DNA of 64,000 bases from contig LNEL01000064.1 of the NCBI GenBank assembly GCA_001464935.1, forward strand, positions 201,567-265,566, written 5' to 3'. The translations under genes were made by a program, and so were the position numbers. The DNA is from Gammaproteobacteria bacterium Ga0077536 (lineage in GTDB: Bacteria; Pseudomonadota; Gammaproteobacteria; Ga0077536). A model generated the notes under the pieces. The model worked only from the letters and a program-made list of their open reading frames with translations. It was not told where the DNA came from and ran no database searches. Position 1 is the stretch's first letter, and the number at the start of each line of letters is the position of its first letter. Positions 32,314 to 40,719 of the stretch are shown here, one piece after another.

Positions 32314-35300
32314 ATGGACCTTCGCCTGTTGTCACGCCAACTCCTGCTGCTGGCTGCCTGCGTGTGTGCGAGTGTATGGCCCGCGGTGGCCGAGGAACCG
32401 TTGCGCGCCGCCGAAGTCCCGGCGCCGCTCGCGCCGTGGCTGCCGTGGGTGCTGCACGGCGAAGTCGATCCGGCCTGTCCCTTCGTGGTCGCGAGCGGTC
32501 AACGCCAGTGCGCGTGGCCGGGCCGCTTGAGCCTCGCGATCGACGCGAGCGGCGCGCGCTTCGCCGCCGACGTCGAAGCCTGGTCCACCGCGGCACTGCC
32601 GCTGCCGGGCAGCGAAGGGCACTGGCCGCAGACCGTGACGGTCGACGGTGCGCCGGCGACGGTGATCGCACAGGACGGCGTGCCGACGCTGAAGCTGCCC
32701 GCCGGCCGTCATCGCATCGAAGGCAGCTACACGTGGACGCGCGCACCGGAGACGCTTGCCGTGCCGCCGGCCTACGGTCTGCTCGCCCTGACCTTGCACG
32801 GGGCCGCCGTCGGCGTGCCGCAACGCGCACCGTCCGGCGAACTGTGGCTGCAGGCGCCTGCCACCACCACGGAAGCGGAGGCCGACGCACTGCGTCTGCA
32901 GGTGTATCGCCGCGTGATCGACGAACAGCCCCTGCAGGTCGACACGGTGCTCGATTTCGACGTCGCCGGGACCCAGCGTGAAGTGAGCTTCGACGGCGCC
33001 GTGCTCGCGGACAGCGTGCCGATGCGCGTCGACAGCGACCTGCCGGCGCGACTCGACGACGACGGGCGCCTGCACGTGCAGGTGCGGCCCGGCCACTGGC
33101 GCGTGCGGCTGACGACGCGGCTGCCAGGCCCGGTCGACGCGCTCGCGCGGCCGGCAGGCGGTGCGCACTGGCCTGCCGAAGAACTGTGGGTCTTCGAGGC
33201 GCGCCCGGCGCTGCGCCTCGTCGAGCCGCAGGGCGGCACGCCGGTCGACCCGAAGCAGACCAATCTGCCCGCCGACTGGCATGCGTTTCCCGCTTGGCGC
33301 CTGCAGGCCGGCGACACGCTCGGGTTCACGCTGCAGCGACGGGGCGATCCGCTGCCGGCGCCCGACCAGTTGAACCTGCAGCGCCAGATCTGGCTCGACT
33401 TCGATGGCGACGGTTACACCGTGCAGGACACCATCAGCGGCGTGATGACGCGCGGGTGGCGGCTCGACGCCAGCGCCGCCCTGACGCCGGGCCGCGTGCT
33501 GCTGAACGGCGAACCGCAGTTCATCACCGAACTCGACGGTCGCCACGGCGTGGAACTGCGCCGTGGCGCGGTCGACCTGCGTGCGGACTCGCGCATCGAA
33601 TCGCCGGCCGACCTGAACGCCGTCGGCTGGGCGCAGGATTTCAACAGCGTCAGCGCCACGCTGCACCTGCCGCCGGGTTGGCGGTTGTGGTCGGCGCGCG
33701 GCGTCGATCAACTGCCGGACACGTGGCTCAGACGCTGGACGCTGCTCGACCTGTTCCTCGTGTTCATCGTGGCGCTGGCGAGCGCGCGGCTGTGGTCGTG
33801 GCCGCTCGGCGTGGTGATGCTGCTGACACTCGTGCTGTGCTGGCATGAACCCGGGGCGCCGCGCCAGGTGTGGCTGCATGTGCTGGCCTCGATGGCGCTG
33901 GCGCGCGCGCTGCCGACGGGGCGCCTGCGCACGCTCGCATCCACCTATCGCAACGGCGCGTTGCTCGCGCTGGTCGTCATCTGCGTCGGCTTCGCGATCA
34001 CCCAGCTGCGACTGGGCCTCTATCCGCAGCTCGAGCTGCCGTATCAGGTCAGTGGGCAGGCTGTGGACCAGCCGCTCGGCCAGGACATCGCCGTCGCGGA
34101 CTCCGCCGACGCGGCGATGGAGGTCGAGTCGGCGCCGGCCGCCGCACCGTTGCCGGAGAACATGGTCCGCAAGGCGCTGCGGGCCGCGCCCGGTGCCTCT
34201 TCCGGCGCGTGGGACGAGCCGAAGTCCGGCAGCGATGCCGGTGCCTACTCGGTGCAGCGCGAATACGATCCGCAGGCCAATATCCAGACCGGCCCCGGCC
34301 TGCCGGGCTGGCAGTGGCGACAGGCGCAGCTCGGCTGGAGCGGGCCGGTGGCGGCCGATCAACCGCTCGAGCTGAGCCTGCTGTCGCCACGCGTCAATCT
34401 GGCGCTCGCGTGTCTGCGCGTGGCGCTGCTGCTCGGTCTGCTCGCGCTCGTGCTGCGCACGATCTTCAGCAGCGCCGCGCGCTTGCGCACCGCGCTCGTG
34501 GTGCTGCTCGCGCTCGGTGGCGCATCGTCGGCGCAGGCGGCAGGGGACAGTCCCGATCCGGCGCTGCTCGACGAACTGAAGCGCCGCGTGCTGCTCGCCC
34601 CCGACTGCGTGCCGTCGTGTGCCGCCGTGCCGCGCCTGCAGGTCACGCTGATCGGTCAGCGCCTGCAGCTGCGGCTCGAAGTGCATGCGCGCGCGGCGCT
34701 CGGCGTGCCGCTGCCGGGCCAGGCCGATCACTGGCTGCCGGACACGGTGCTCGTCGACGGCGCGGCAACGGCCGGTCTGGCCCGCGACGGGCAGGGCGGT
34801 CTGCTGCTCGCGCTGCCGCCCGGTGTGCACGACGTGTTGCTCGATGGCGTCGTGCCGCGGCGCGCGAGCTTTCAGCTCGCACTGCCGCTGGCAGCCCAGC
34901 ACGCGAGCGTTGACGCCGAGGGCTGGGCGATCGACGGCCTCGACCCCGCGGGCGGCCATGCGACCCAGCTGATTTTCACGCGCCGCCAGCAGGCCAGCGA
35001 TGTTGCACCGGCGCGCGACGAAGCGCGCGCGCTGCCGCCGTTCTTCGCGCTCGAGCGCACGTTGCAGCTCGGCCTCGAATGGCGTGTGCACAACCGGCTG
35101 GTCCGCGTCACGCCGCCCGGCGTCGGCGCCGCGCTGTCCATCCCGCTGCTGGCGGGCGAGGCGGTGACGACGGCGGAGCTGAAAGTCGCCGGCAACCGCG
35201 TGCTGCTCGACATTGGCGCCGAGGACACCGTGCGCGAATGGACTTCAGTGCTCGCGAAAACCGACACGATTGCGCTCGAGGCCCCGGACACGACGGCCTG

Positions 35301-36420
35301 GAGCGAAACCTGGCGCGCCGACATCTCGCCGATCTGGCATGCGACGCTCGATGGCATTCCCGTCGTGCATCACCAGGACGCGGGTGGCGCGTGGCTCCCG
35401 ACATGGCGGCCGTGGCCCGGCGAGACGGTGCACCTCACACTGTCGCGTCCGGCCGGCGTCGCAGGCCGCACGTTGACCGTCGATCGCAGCGAACTGCGGC
35501 TGATGCCGGGCCAGCGCGCCACCGACGGCGTGCTGGCCTTCACGGCGCGCAGCAGCCAGGGCGGCCAGCACAAGCTGACCCTGCCGGCTGGCGCCGAACT
35601 GCAGAGCGTGGCGATCAATGGCGTCAGTCAGCCGATTCGACAGGAGGATCGCCTCGTCAGTCTGCCGATCGTGCCGGGCGAGCAGCAGATAGAACTCGGC
35701 TGGCGCAGCGCGGAGACGGTCAGCACGCGGTGGTCGACGCCGGCCTTCGATCTCGGCACCGACAGCGTCAATGCAACGGTGTACGCCGTGTTGCCGGCGG
35801 ACCGCTGGGTGTTGGCGGCCGGCGGTCCGGCGCTCGGCCCGGCGGTGCTGTTCTGGGGCACGCTGATCGTGGTCGTCATGGTGGCAGTGGTGCTGGGCCG
35901 CCTGCGCCTCGCGCCGATCCCGACGTGGCACTGGCTGCTGCTCGGCGTCGGGCTCACGCAGACGACGGTCGCGAGTGCCGCGGTGATCGTCGGCTGGCTG
36001 CTGGCGCTCGGCCTGCGCGGCCGCGTGCCGTCGACGCTGCCGAAGTGGCAGTTCAACGGGCTGCAACTCGTGCTCGCGGGGCTGACGGTCATTGCCCTGT
36101 CGCTGCTGTTCGATGCGATCCGGCACGGCCTGCTCGGCATCCCGGCGATGCAGATCGCGGGCAACGGCTCGAACGCGACGGAGCTGCGCTGGTTTCAGGA
36201 TCGCGCGCCAGGCGCCTATCCGCAGGCCTGGGTGTGGTCGGTGTCGATCTGGTTCTATCGCGGCCTGATGCTGGCGTGGGCGCTGTGGCTTGCGTTCGCG
36301 CTGCTCGGCTGGCTGCGCTGGGGCTGGCAGTCGTATTCGCGCGACGGCGTATGGCGTCGCGTGAGCCTGTTCGGCGGCAAGTCGCGCTCGGCCGTCACCG
36401 CGCCGCCGCCTGTCGCCTGA
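32314..36420 (+). CDS. large membrane protein with duplicated periplasmic domain, unknown function
   Basis: A 1,368-residue protein starting at ATG 32314 after GGAGAA, with signal peptide (LLSRQLLLLAACVCASVWPAVA). Layout: long beta-rich periplasmic part (~25-465), membrane helices at ~474-513 and ~549-566, an acidic loop, helices ~696-735 (the second ends SSAQAA like an internal signal), a second beta-rich part (~740-1170), then four C-terminal helices. An internal duplication is visible: ALPLPGSEGHWPQTVTVDGA near residue 92 matches GVPLPGQADHWLPDTVLVDG near 803, each continuing with a LPAG/LPPG turn. Such proteins occur widely in Gammaproteobacteria as uncharacterised; I cannot assign a role. 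No cognate neighbour is evident. Confidence 0.8.
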   Translation: MDLRLLSRQLLLLAACVCASVWPAVAEEPLRAAEVPAPLAPWLPWVLHGEVDPACPFVVASGQRQCAWPGRLSLAIDASGARFAADVEAWSTAALPLPGSEGHWPQTVTVDGAPATVIAQDGVPTLKLPAGRHRIEGSYTWTRAPETLAVPPAYGLLALTLHGAAVGVPQRAPSGELWLQAPATTTEAEADALRLQVYRRVIDEQPLQVDTVLDFDVAGTQREVSFDGAVLADSVPMRVDSDLPARLDDDGRLHVQVRPGHWRVRLTTRLPGPVDALARPAGGAHWPAEELWVFEARPALRLVEPQGGTPVDPKQTNLPADWHAFPAWRLQAGDTLGFTLQRRGDPLPAPDQLNLQRQIWLDFDGDGYTVQDTISGVMTRGWRLDASAALTPGRVLLNGEPQFITELDGRHGVELRRGAVDLRADSRIESPADLNAVGWAQDFNSVSATLHLPPGWRLWSARGVDQLPDTWLRRWTLLDLFLVFIVALASARLWSWPLGVVMLLTLVLCWHEPGAPRQVWLHVLASMALARALPTGRLRTLASTYRNGALLALVVICVGFAITQLRLGLYPQLELPYQVSGQAVDQPLGQDIAVADSADAAMEVESAPAAAPLPENMVRKALRAAPGASSGAWDEPKSGSDAGAYSVQREYDPQANIQTGPGLPGWQWRQAQLGWSGPVAADQPLELSLLSPRVNLALACLRVALLLGLLALVLRTIFSSAARLRTALVVLLALGGASSAQAAGDSPDPALLDELKRRVLLAPDCVPSCAAVPRLQVTLIGQRLQLRLEVHARAALGVPLPGQADHWLPDTVLVDGAATAGLARDGQGGLLLALPPGVHDVLLDGVVPRRASFQLALPLAAQHASVDAEGWAIDGLDPAGGHATQLIFTRRQQASDVAPARDEARALPPFFALERTLQLGLEWRVHNRLVRVTPPGVGAALSIPLLAGEAVTTAELKVAGNRVLLDIGAEDTVREWTSVLAKTDTIALEAPDTTAWSETWRADISPIWHATLDGIPVVHHQDAGGAWLPTWRPWPGETVHLTLSRPAGVAGRTLTVDRSELRLMPGQRATDGVLAFTARSSQGGQHKLTLPAGAELQSVAINGVSQPIRQEDRLVSLPIVPGEQQIELGWRSAETVSTRWSTPAFDLGTDSVNATVYAVLPADRWVLAAGGPALGPAVLFWGTLIVVVMVAVVLGRLRLAPIPTWHWLLLGVGLTQTTVASAAVIVGWLLALGLRGRVPSTLPKWQFNGLQLVLAGLTVIALSLLFDAIRHGLLGIPAMQIAGNGSNATELRWFQDRAPGAYPQAWVWSVSIWFYRGLMLAWALWLAFALLGWLRWGWQSYSRDGVWRRVSLFGGKSRSAVTAPPPVA

Positions 36421-36448
36421 AACACTCATTCACCGCCTGGGAGGACTC

Positions 36449-36829
36449 ATGGATCAGGACACATTCGAACGCGGCCTCGCGACGCGCAAGGCTGTGCTCG
36501 GCGCCGAGTACGTCGAACGCGCACTGGCGAACGCCGACGCGTTCAGCCAGCCGCTGCAGGAGCTCGTCACCGGTTTCGCGTGGGGCACGGTGTGGCAGCG
36601 ACCCGGTCTCGAACTGCGTGAGCGCAGCATGCTGACGCTGGTGATGCTGGTCGCGCTGAACCGCCCGCACGAACTCAAACTGCATCTGCGCGGCGCGCTG
36701 AACAACGGCCTCACGCGCGAGCAGATCCGCGAATGCCTGCTGCACGCGGCCGTCTACTGCGGCATGCCCGCAGCGGTCGATGCGTTCCGCGTGGCGAAGG
36801 AGTTGTTCGCGGAGCTCGACGCGGGGTGA
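36449..36829 (+). CDS. carboxymuconolactone decarboxylase-family protein (PcaC-like)
   Basis: A 126-residue all-helical protein with good GGGAGGA site before ATG 36449. The order RERSMLTLVMLVALNRPHELKLHLRGALNNG, then TREQIRECLLHAAVYCGMPAAVDAF matches 4-carboxymuconolactone decarboxylase, the protocatechuate-branch enzyme removing CO2. The Cys residues of ECLLHAAVYCG are at the place of the CxxC-like site used by AhpD relatives, but spacing differs, so peroxidase chemistry is unlikely. No other pca genes are nearby, and the function may be a related decarboxylation of a lactone-acid. Confidence 0.85.
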   Translation: MDQDTFERGLATRKAVLGAEYVERALANADAFSQPLQELVTGFAWGTVWQRPGLELRERSMLTLVMLVALNRPHELKLHLRGALNNGLTREQIRECLLHAAVYCGMPAAVDAFRVAKELFAELDAG

Positions 36830-36845
36830 GGGGGTGGGGGATTCA

Positions 36846-36970
36846 GCCACCGAGAACACCGAGAACACCGAGAAGAATTCATTGGGGATATCCGTGATGC
36901 AGACGTCACGGTCAGCGCGGGCGCCCCTCTCGAATGTTTTTTCTCTGTGTTCTCTGTGTTCTCGGTGGCT
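36846..36970. repeat. ~125-bp terminal-inverted-repeat element, copy D
   Basis: The best-kept copy: left arm GCCACCGAGAACACCGAGAA then CACCGAGAAG; right arm TTTTTCTCTGTGTTCTCTGT then GTTCTCGGTGGC. Middle includes TTCATTGG shared with copy A and GATGCAGACG...GGCGCC shared with copy C. It lies between the convergent decarboxylase-like and dehalogenase-like genes. Confidence 0.9.
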
Positions 36971-37021
36971 GTCTGAGACTTCAACAGGTGGCACTGCCAG
37001 TCGCCGTGACAAGTGACTCGC

Positions 37022-37912
37022 CTATGCGCCAGTGGGAGATCCGAAGAATGCCAGCAGCGCGGCGGCCACTTCCTGCGGCCGCTCTTCCGGCAGGAAGTGT
37101 CCGCAGTCGAGCGCGTGTCCCTGCGCCTCGCTCGCGTAATCGCGCCACACCTGCATCACGTCGTAGTGCCGGTGCACGAAACCGCGGCTGCCCCACAGGA
37201 CGAGCAGCGGACAGGTGATGCGCTGGCCGGCGCTCGCGGCATCGTGTTCGAGATCGATGCTCGCGCCGGCGCGATAGTCTTCGCAGGCACTGTGGATGGT
37301 CTCGGGCCGGCGGTAGCAGCGTTCGTATTCGTTGAGCGCCTCCGCGCTGAACGCGGCGCCGGGCGCGGCCCAGCGGCGGATGCATTCGCGCATGTACCAG
37401 CCCGGATCGGCGCCGATCATCCGCTCCGGCAGGCCGTCGGGCTGGATCAGGAAGAACCAGTGATAGTAGGCAGTCGCAAACACCTGATCGGTGTGGGTGA
37501 ACAGGTGCTTCGTCGGCACGATGTCCATCACGCAGGCGCGTGAGACGCGCCCGGGATGATCGAGCGCGAGGCGATGCGTGACGCGCGCGCCGCGGTCGTG
37601 GCCGGCGACGGCGAAGCGCTCGTGGCCGAGCAGCGACATCAGGTCGGCAATGTCGTTCGCCATGGCCCGCTTCGAATAGGCGGCGTGATCGGCATCGGCC
37701 GGCACCTTCTCGCTGTCGCCGTAGCCGCGCAGATCCGGCATCACGAGATGGAAGCGCTGTGCCAGCACCGGCGCGACCAGGTGCCACATCGCATGCGTCT
37801 GCGGAAAGCCGTGCAGCAGCAGCAGTGGCGGACCCTCGCCGCCGCAGCGGACGTTGAGTCTGGCACCGGCGGTGGCGACTTCGCGCTGCGTGAAGCTTGC
37901 GTCGAACAGCAT
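37022..37912 (-). CDS. haloacetate (fluoroacetate) dehalogenase-like alpha/beta hydrolase
   Basis: A 296-residue alpha/beta hydrolase with Asp as nucleophile. Residues match the characterised fluoroacetate dehalogenase site at a constant offset of four: D106, R107 and R110 (GHDRGAR, nucleophile and carboxylate-binding arginines), D130 (acid), H151-W152 (YYHWFFL, halide pocket), Y213 (halide pocket) and H272 (CGHFLPEE). Known members hydrolyse fluoro- or chloroacetate to glycolate (EC 3.8.1.3). Epoxide hydrolases share the fold but have tyrosines instead of the HW pair. It starts directly after the stop of the GST gene, so they are one operon; a glutathione transferase fits xenobiotic handling. 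Confidence 0.85.
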   Translation of the reverse strand: MLFDASFTQREVATAGARLNVRCGGEGPPLLLLHGFPQTHAMWHLVAPVLAQRFHLVMPDLRGYGDSEKVPADADHAAYSKRAMANDIADLMSLLGHERFAVAGHDRGARVTHRLALDHPGRVSRACVMDIVPTKHLFTHTDQVFATAYYHWFFLIQPDGLPERMIGADPGWYMRECIRRWAAPGAAFSAEALNEYERCYRRPETIHSACEDYRAGASIDLEHDAASAGQRITCPLLVLWGSRGFVHRHYDVMQVWRDYASEAQGHALDCGHFLPEERPQEVAAALLAFFGSPTGA

Positions 37913-38563
37913 TCAGGTCACGCCCGCGGCGAATACGCTCAGGTCCTGCGGACCGCCACGCGCAATGGCGCGCCGGTACGCGGGACGCGCGCGCAGCCGT
38001 GCCAGGTAAGCCGTCAGCCGTGGGAAGTCGCGCAGCCAGCCGCGACACTCGGAGAACTCCAGTGTCCAGCCCAGATTGACGTCGGCGGCGGTGAAGCCTG
38101 TCGCGACCACGGTATCGCGGGTCGCGAGCGTGGCGTCGAGGTACTGGTGATTCTTCAGGATCTCGGCGTGATAGAAGCTCTTCATGACCTCGTTGCCGCC
38201 GCCGGTCCACGCGTAAATCAAATCGAACACCAGCGGCCCCATCAGCGAGCCCTCGGCGAACGACAGCCACTGCAGGTAGTCGCCGAATGCCGGTGAGTCC
38301 GGACCGACGCTGAGGCGCCCGTCGGCGAGCCGGCGGGTGACGTACTCGATGATGGCGTCCGATTCGATGATCGTGTGCCCGTCGTGGACGAGCGTCGGGC
38401 TGCGGCCGAGCGGATGCACGGCGCACAGGCTGGCCGGCGAGCGCTGGGTCTCGGGGTCGCGCTGGTGGTGCACGATGTCGTAGTCGAGCCCGAGTTCCTC
38501 GCACAGCCACAGGATGCGCTGCGAGCGCGAGATGTTCAGATGGTGAATGACGGGTTTGGACAT
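37913..38563 (-). CDS. glutathione S-transferase
   Basis: A 216-residue cytosolic GST. N-terminal thioredoxin-like domain: HHLNISRSQRILWLCEELGLDYDIV with candidate catalytic Ser12 or Ser14, cis-Pro in LGRSPTLVHDG and the glutathione gamma-glutamyl site ESDAIIEYV. The helical domain has the TAADVNLGWTLEF motif equivalent to the conserved N-capping Asp. It could conjugate, isomerise or dehalogenate electrophiles. It is the first gene of the pair with the dehalogenase. Start ATG 38563 with GAGGAGCC upstream. Confidence 0.92.
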   Translation of the reverse strand: MSKPVIHHLNISRSQRILWLCEELGLDYDIVHHQRDPETQRSPASLCAVHPLGRSPTLVHDGHTIIESDAIIEYVTRRLADGRLSVGPDSPAFGDYLQWLSFAEGSLMGPLVFDLIYAWTGGGNEVMKSFYHAEILKNHQYLDATLATRDTVVATGFTAADVNLGWTLEFSECRGWLRDFPRLTAYLARLRARPAYRRAIARGGPQDLSVFAAGVT

Positions 38564-38781
38564 GCCGGGCTCCTCGGGGTTGGGGCAGTGCCCGGGACGA
38601 CGACAGCGGGGCCGTCGCGGCGCGGGCTCGCGCGCAGTCTAGCGGAGCGCCGGCGTCGCTCGCGAGCGTGCGCCGACAGCGGCCGCGCGCAGTCCCGTCG
38701 CTCTGCCCGGCGCAGGGCTTTCCGCTATGATGAGCCGGTCGTGCCACCCCGTGCCCACAGCAGCCCCGAGTACCCAGCCCC

Positions 38782-40548
38782 ATGAGCGATCCGCAACGCC
38801 TGACGATTTCCGCCACCAGTACGACGGGCAGGATCTGGGCCCTCGTGAAGCCCTACTGGCAGTCGGAAGAGAAAGGCAGCGCATGGTTGCTGACGCTGGT
38901 CGTCGTCGGCATGAATCTCGGCCTCGTGTACCTGCTGGTGCTGCTGAACGAGTGGAACAACGCGTTCTACAACTCGCTGCAGAACAAGGACTACGCACAG
39001 TTCAAAATGCAGTTGCAACAGTTCGCGATCCTCGCGCTGATCTACATCGCCGTCGCCGTCTACCAGATCTACCTGCGCCAGTTGCTGCAGATCCGCTGGC
39101 GGCGCTGGCTGACGGACGCGTTCATGGCCGACTGGCTCGCGAACCGCAACTACTACCGGCTCGAACTCTCGAACCAGGGCACGGACAACCCGGACCAGCG
39201 CATCCAGGAAGACGTCAATACGTTCACCTCGATGACGCTCGGGCTTGCGCTCGACCTGATGAAGTCCGTCGTGACGCTGGCGTCCTTCGTCACCATTCTG
39301 TGGGGGCTGTCCGGCGCGTTCGCCGTGGCGATCGGCGGCAGGGACGTGTCGATTCCGGGCTACATGGTGTGGTTTGCGCTGCTGTACGCGATCGTCGGCA
39401 CCTGGCTTGCGCACAAGCTCGGCCGCCCGCTGATCGGCCTGAATTACAACCAGCAGCGCTTCGAGGCGGATTTCCGCTATGGCCTGGTGCGGCTGCGCGA
39501 GAACGCCGAAGGCGTTGCGTTCTATCGCGGTGAGAACGACGAGCGCCGCGGCCTCAACGAGCGTTTCGAACACGTGATTGCGAACTTCCGTGGCCTGATG
39601 AGTTGCGGCAAGCGGCTGAACTGGTTCACGAACGTCTACGACCAGCTGGCGGTGATCTTTCCGTTCATCGTCGCCGCGCCGCGCTTCTTCAACGGCAGCC
39701 TGCAACTGGGCGGGCTGATGCAGACGGCGTCCGCGTTCGGGCGCGTGCAGGATGCGCTCAGCTGGTTCGTCAGCGCCTACGCGTCGCTCGCGTCGTGGAA
39801 GGCGACGGTCGATCGTCTGACGAGCTTTCATGAAGCGATCCAGCGCGCCTCGACGGCAGAGGACGGCATCACGGTCTCCGCGCAGCCCGCGCGCGACATC
39901 GCGGCGACCGCGCTAGCCGTGCGCCTGCCGAATGGTCAGCCGCTGCTCGACGACGTCGCCGCGGTGCTGCCGGCCGGTTCGAACGTGCTCGTCACGGGAC
40001 CGTCCGGGATCGGCAAGTCGACCTTGTTCCGCGCGCTCGCCGGGATCTGGCCGTTCGGCGGCGGCCAGGTGGCGATGCCCGCGAACGCGACGACGATGTT
40101 CCTGCCGCAACGGCCCTATCTCCCGCTCGGGACACTGCGGGAGGTCGTGGCCTATCCGTCGGGTGCGGCCGGCTTCAGCGATGCCGACATCCGCCGTGCG
40201 CTCGGCGACTGCGGCCTCGATCAACTGAGCGCCCATCTCGACGAAGCGCACCGCTGGAGCCAGCGCCTGTCGCCGGGCGAGCAGCAGCGGCTCGCGTTCG
40301 CGCGCGTCCTGCTGAACCGGCCGGACTGGCTGTTCCTCGATGAGGCCACCTCGGCGCTCGACGATGCGATGGAGCAGCGGCTCTACGGGCTGCTGCGCGA
40401 ACGCCTGCCTGGCACCACGCTGGTCAGCATCGCGCACCGGCCGACCGTGGCGTCGTTCCACACGCTGCGGCTGCGCCTCGCGCGCGAGGCGGCCGGCACG
40501 ACGGTCAGTCTCGAACCGCTGGCCCAGGCCGCGCCTGCCCCGGCCTGA
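38782..40548 (+). CDS. ABC transporter with fused membrane and ATPase domains (SbmA/BacA/YddA type)
   Basis: A 588-residue half-transporter of the ABC_membrane_2 group. The N-terminal membrane part has six helices with the family sequence YWQSEEKGSAWLLTLVVVGMNLG, NEWNNAFYNSLQNKD and RWRRWLTDAFMADWLANRNYYRLEL (in pieces), EDVNTFT; the E-N-A-E-G-V-A-F-Y motif lies near residue 245. The nucleotide-binding domain shows Walker A GPSGIGKST, Q-loop PQRPYLPLG, signature LSPGEQQRLAFAR and Walker B LFLDEATSALDD. Homologues move peptides, vitamin B12 or very-long-chain acyl-CoA. It should work as a homodimer in the inner membrane; substrate unknown. Alone in its transcription unit. Confidence 0.93.
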   Translation: MSDPQRLTISATSTTGRIWALVKPYWQSEEKGSAWLLTLVVVGMNLGLVYLLVLLNEWNNAFYNSLQNKDYAQFKMQLQQFAILALIYIAVAVYQIYLRQLLQIRWRRWLTDAFMADWLANRNYYRLELSNQGTDNPDQRIQEDVNTFTSMTLGLALDLMKSVVTLASFVTILWGLSGAFAVAIGGRDVSIPGYMVWFALLYAIVGTWLAHKLGRPLIGLNYNQQRFEADFRYGLVRLRENAEGVAFYRGENDERRGLNERFEHVIANFRGLMSCGKRLNWFTNVYDQLAVIFPFIVAAPRFFNGSLQLGGLMQTASAFGRVQDALSWFVSAYASLASWKATVDRLTSFHEAIQRASTAEDGITVSAQPARDIAATALAVRLPNGQPLLDDVAAVLPAGSNVLVTGPSGIGKSTLFRALAGIWPFGGGQVAMPANATTMFLPQRPYLPLGTLREVVAYPSGAAGFSDADIRRALGDCGLDQLSAHLDEAHRWSQRLSPGEQQRLAFARVLLNRPDWLFLDEATSALDDAMEQRLYGLLRERLPGTTLVSIAHRPTVASFHTLRLRLAREAAGTTVSLEPLAQAAPAPA

Positions 40549-40634
40549 CACCGGCCCACAGGCGAGCGCCTGCGGGCAAGTGAACAAGGGTTACAGGGCC
40601 CGGAATCGCCAACCCTCGCCCAGCGCGCATGGAG

Positions 40635-40649
40635 TAGGAATTTCTCCTA
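40635..40649. promoter_or_regulatory. palindrome upstream of CoA-transferase gene
   Basis: TAGGA-ATTTC-TCCTA, with flanking bases extending it to GTAGGAATTTCTCCTAT. Perfect 5-bp arms with partial extension, 71 bases before the GTG start of the CoA transferase, in the only A+T-rich part of this gap. Probably an operator of a LuxR/NarL-type or other dimeric regulator; unassigned. Confidence 0.4.
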
Positions 40650-40719
40650 TAAAGAGTTGGGGCTTTGAGGCACTTGCGCGACTAGAATCCGCAGCAGCGA
40701 AGAAGGGATCCTTGCCACT

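Noticed and set aside
32332..35091. 919-codon minus-strand frame opposite the large membrane protein
   Set aside because: Arg/Gln/Ala-rich antisense shadow with no ribosome-binding site; the plus-strand protein has signal peptide and membrane helices.
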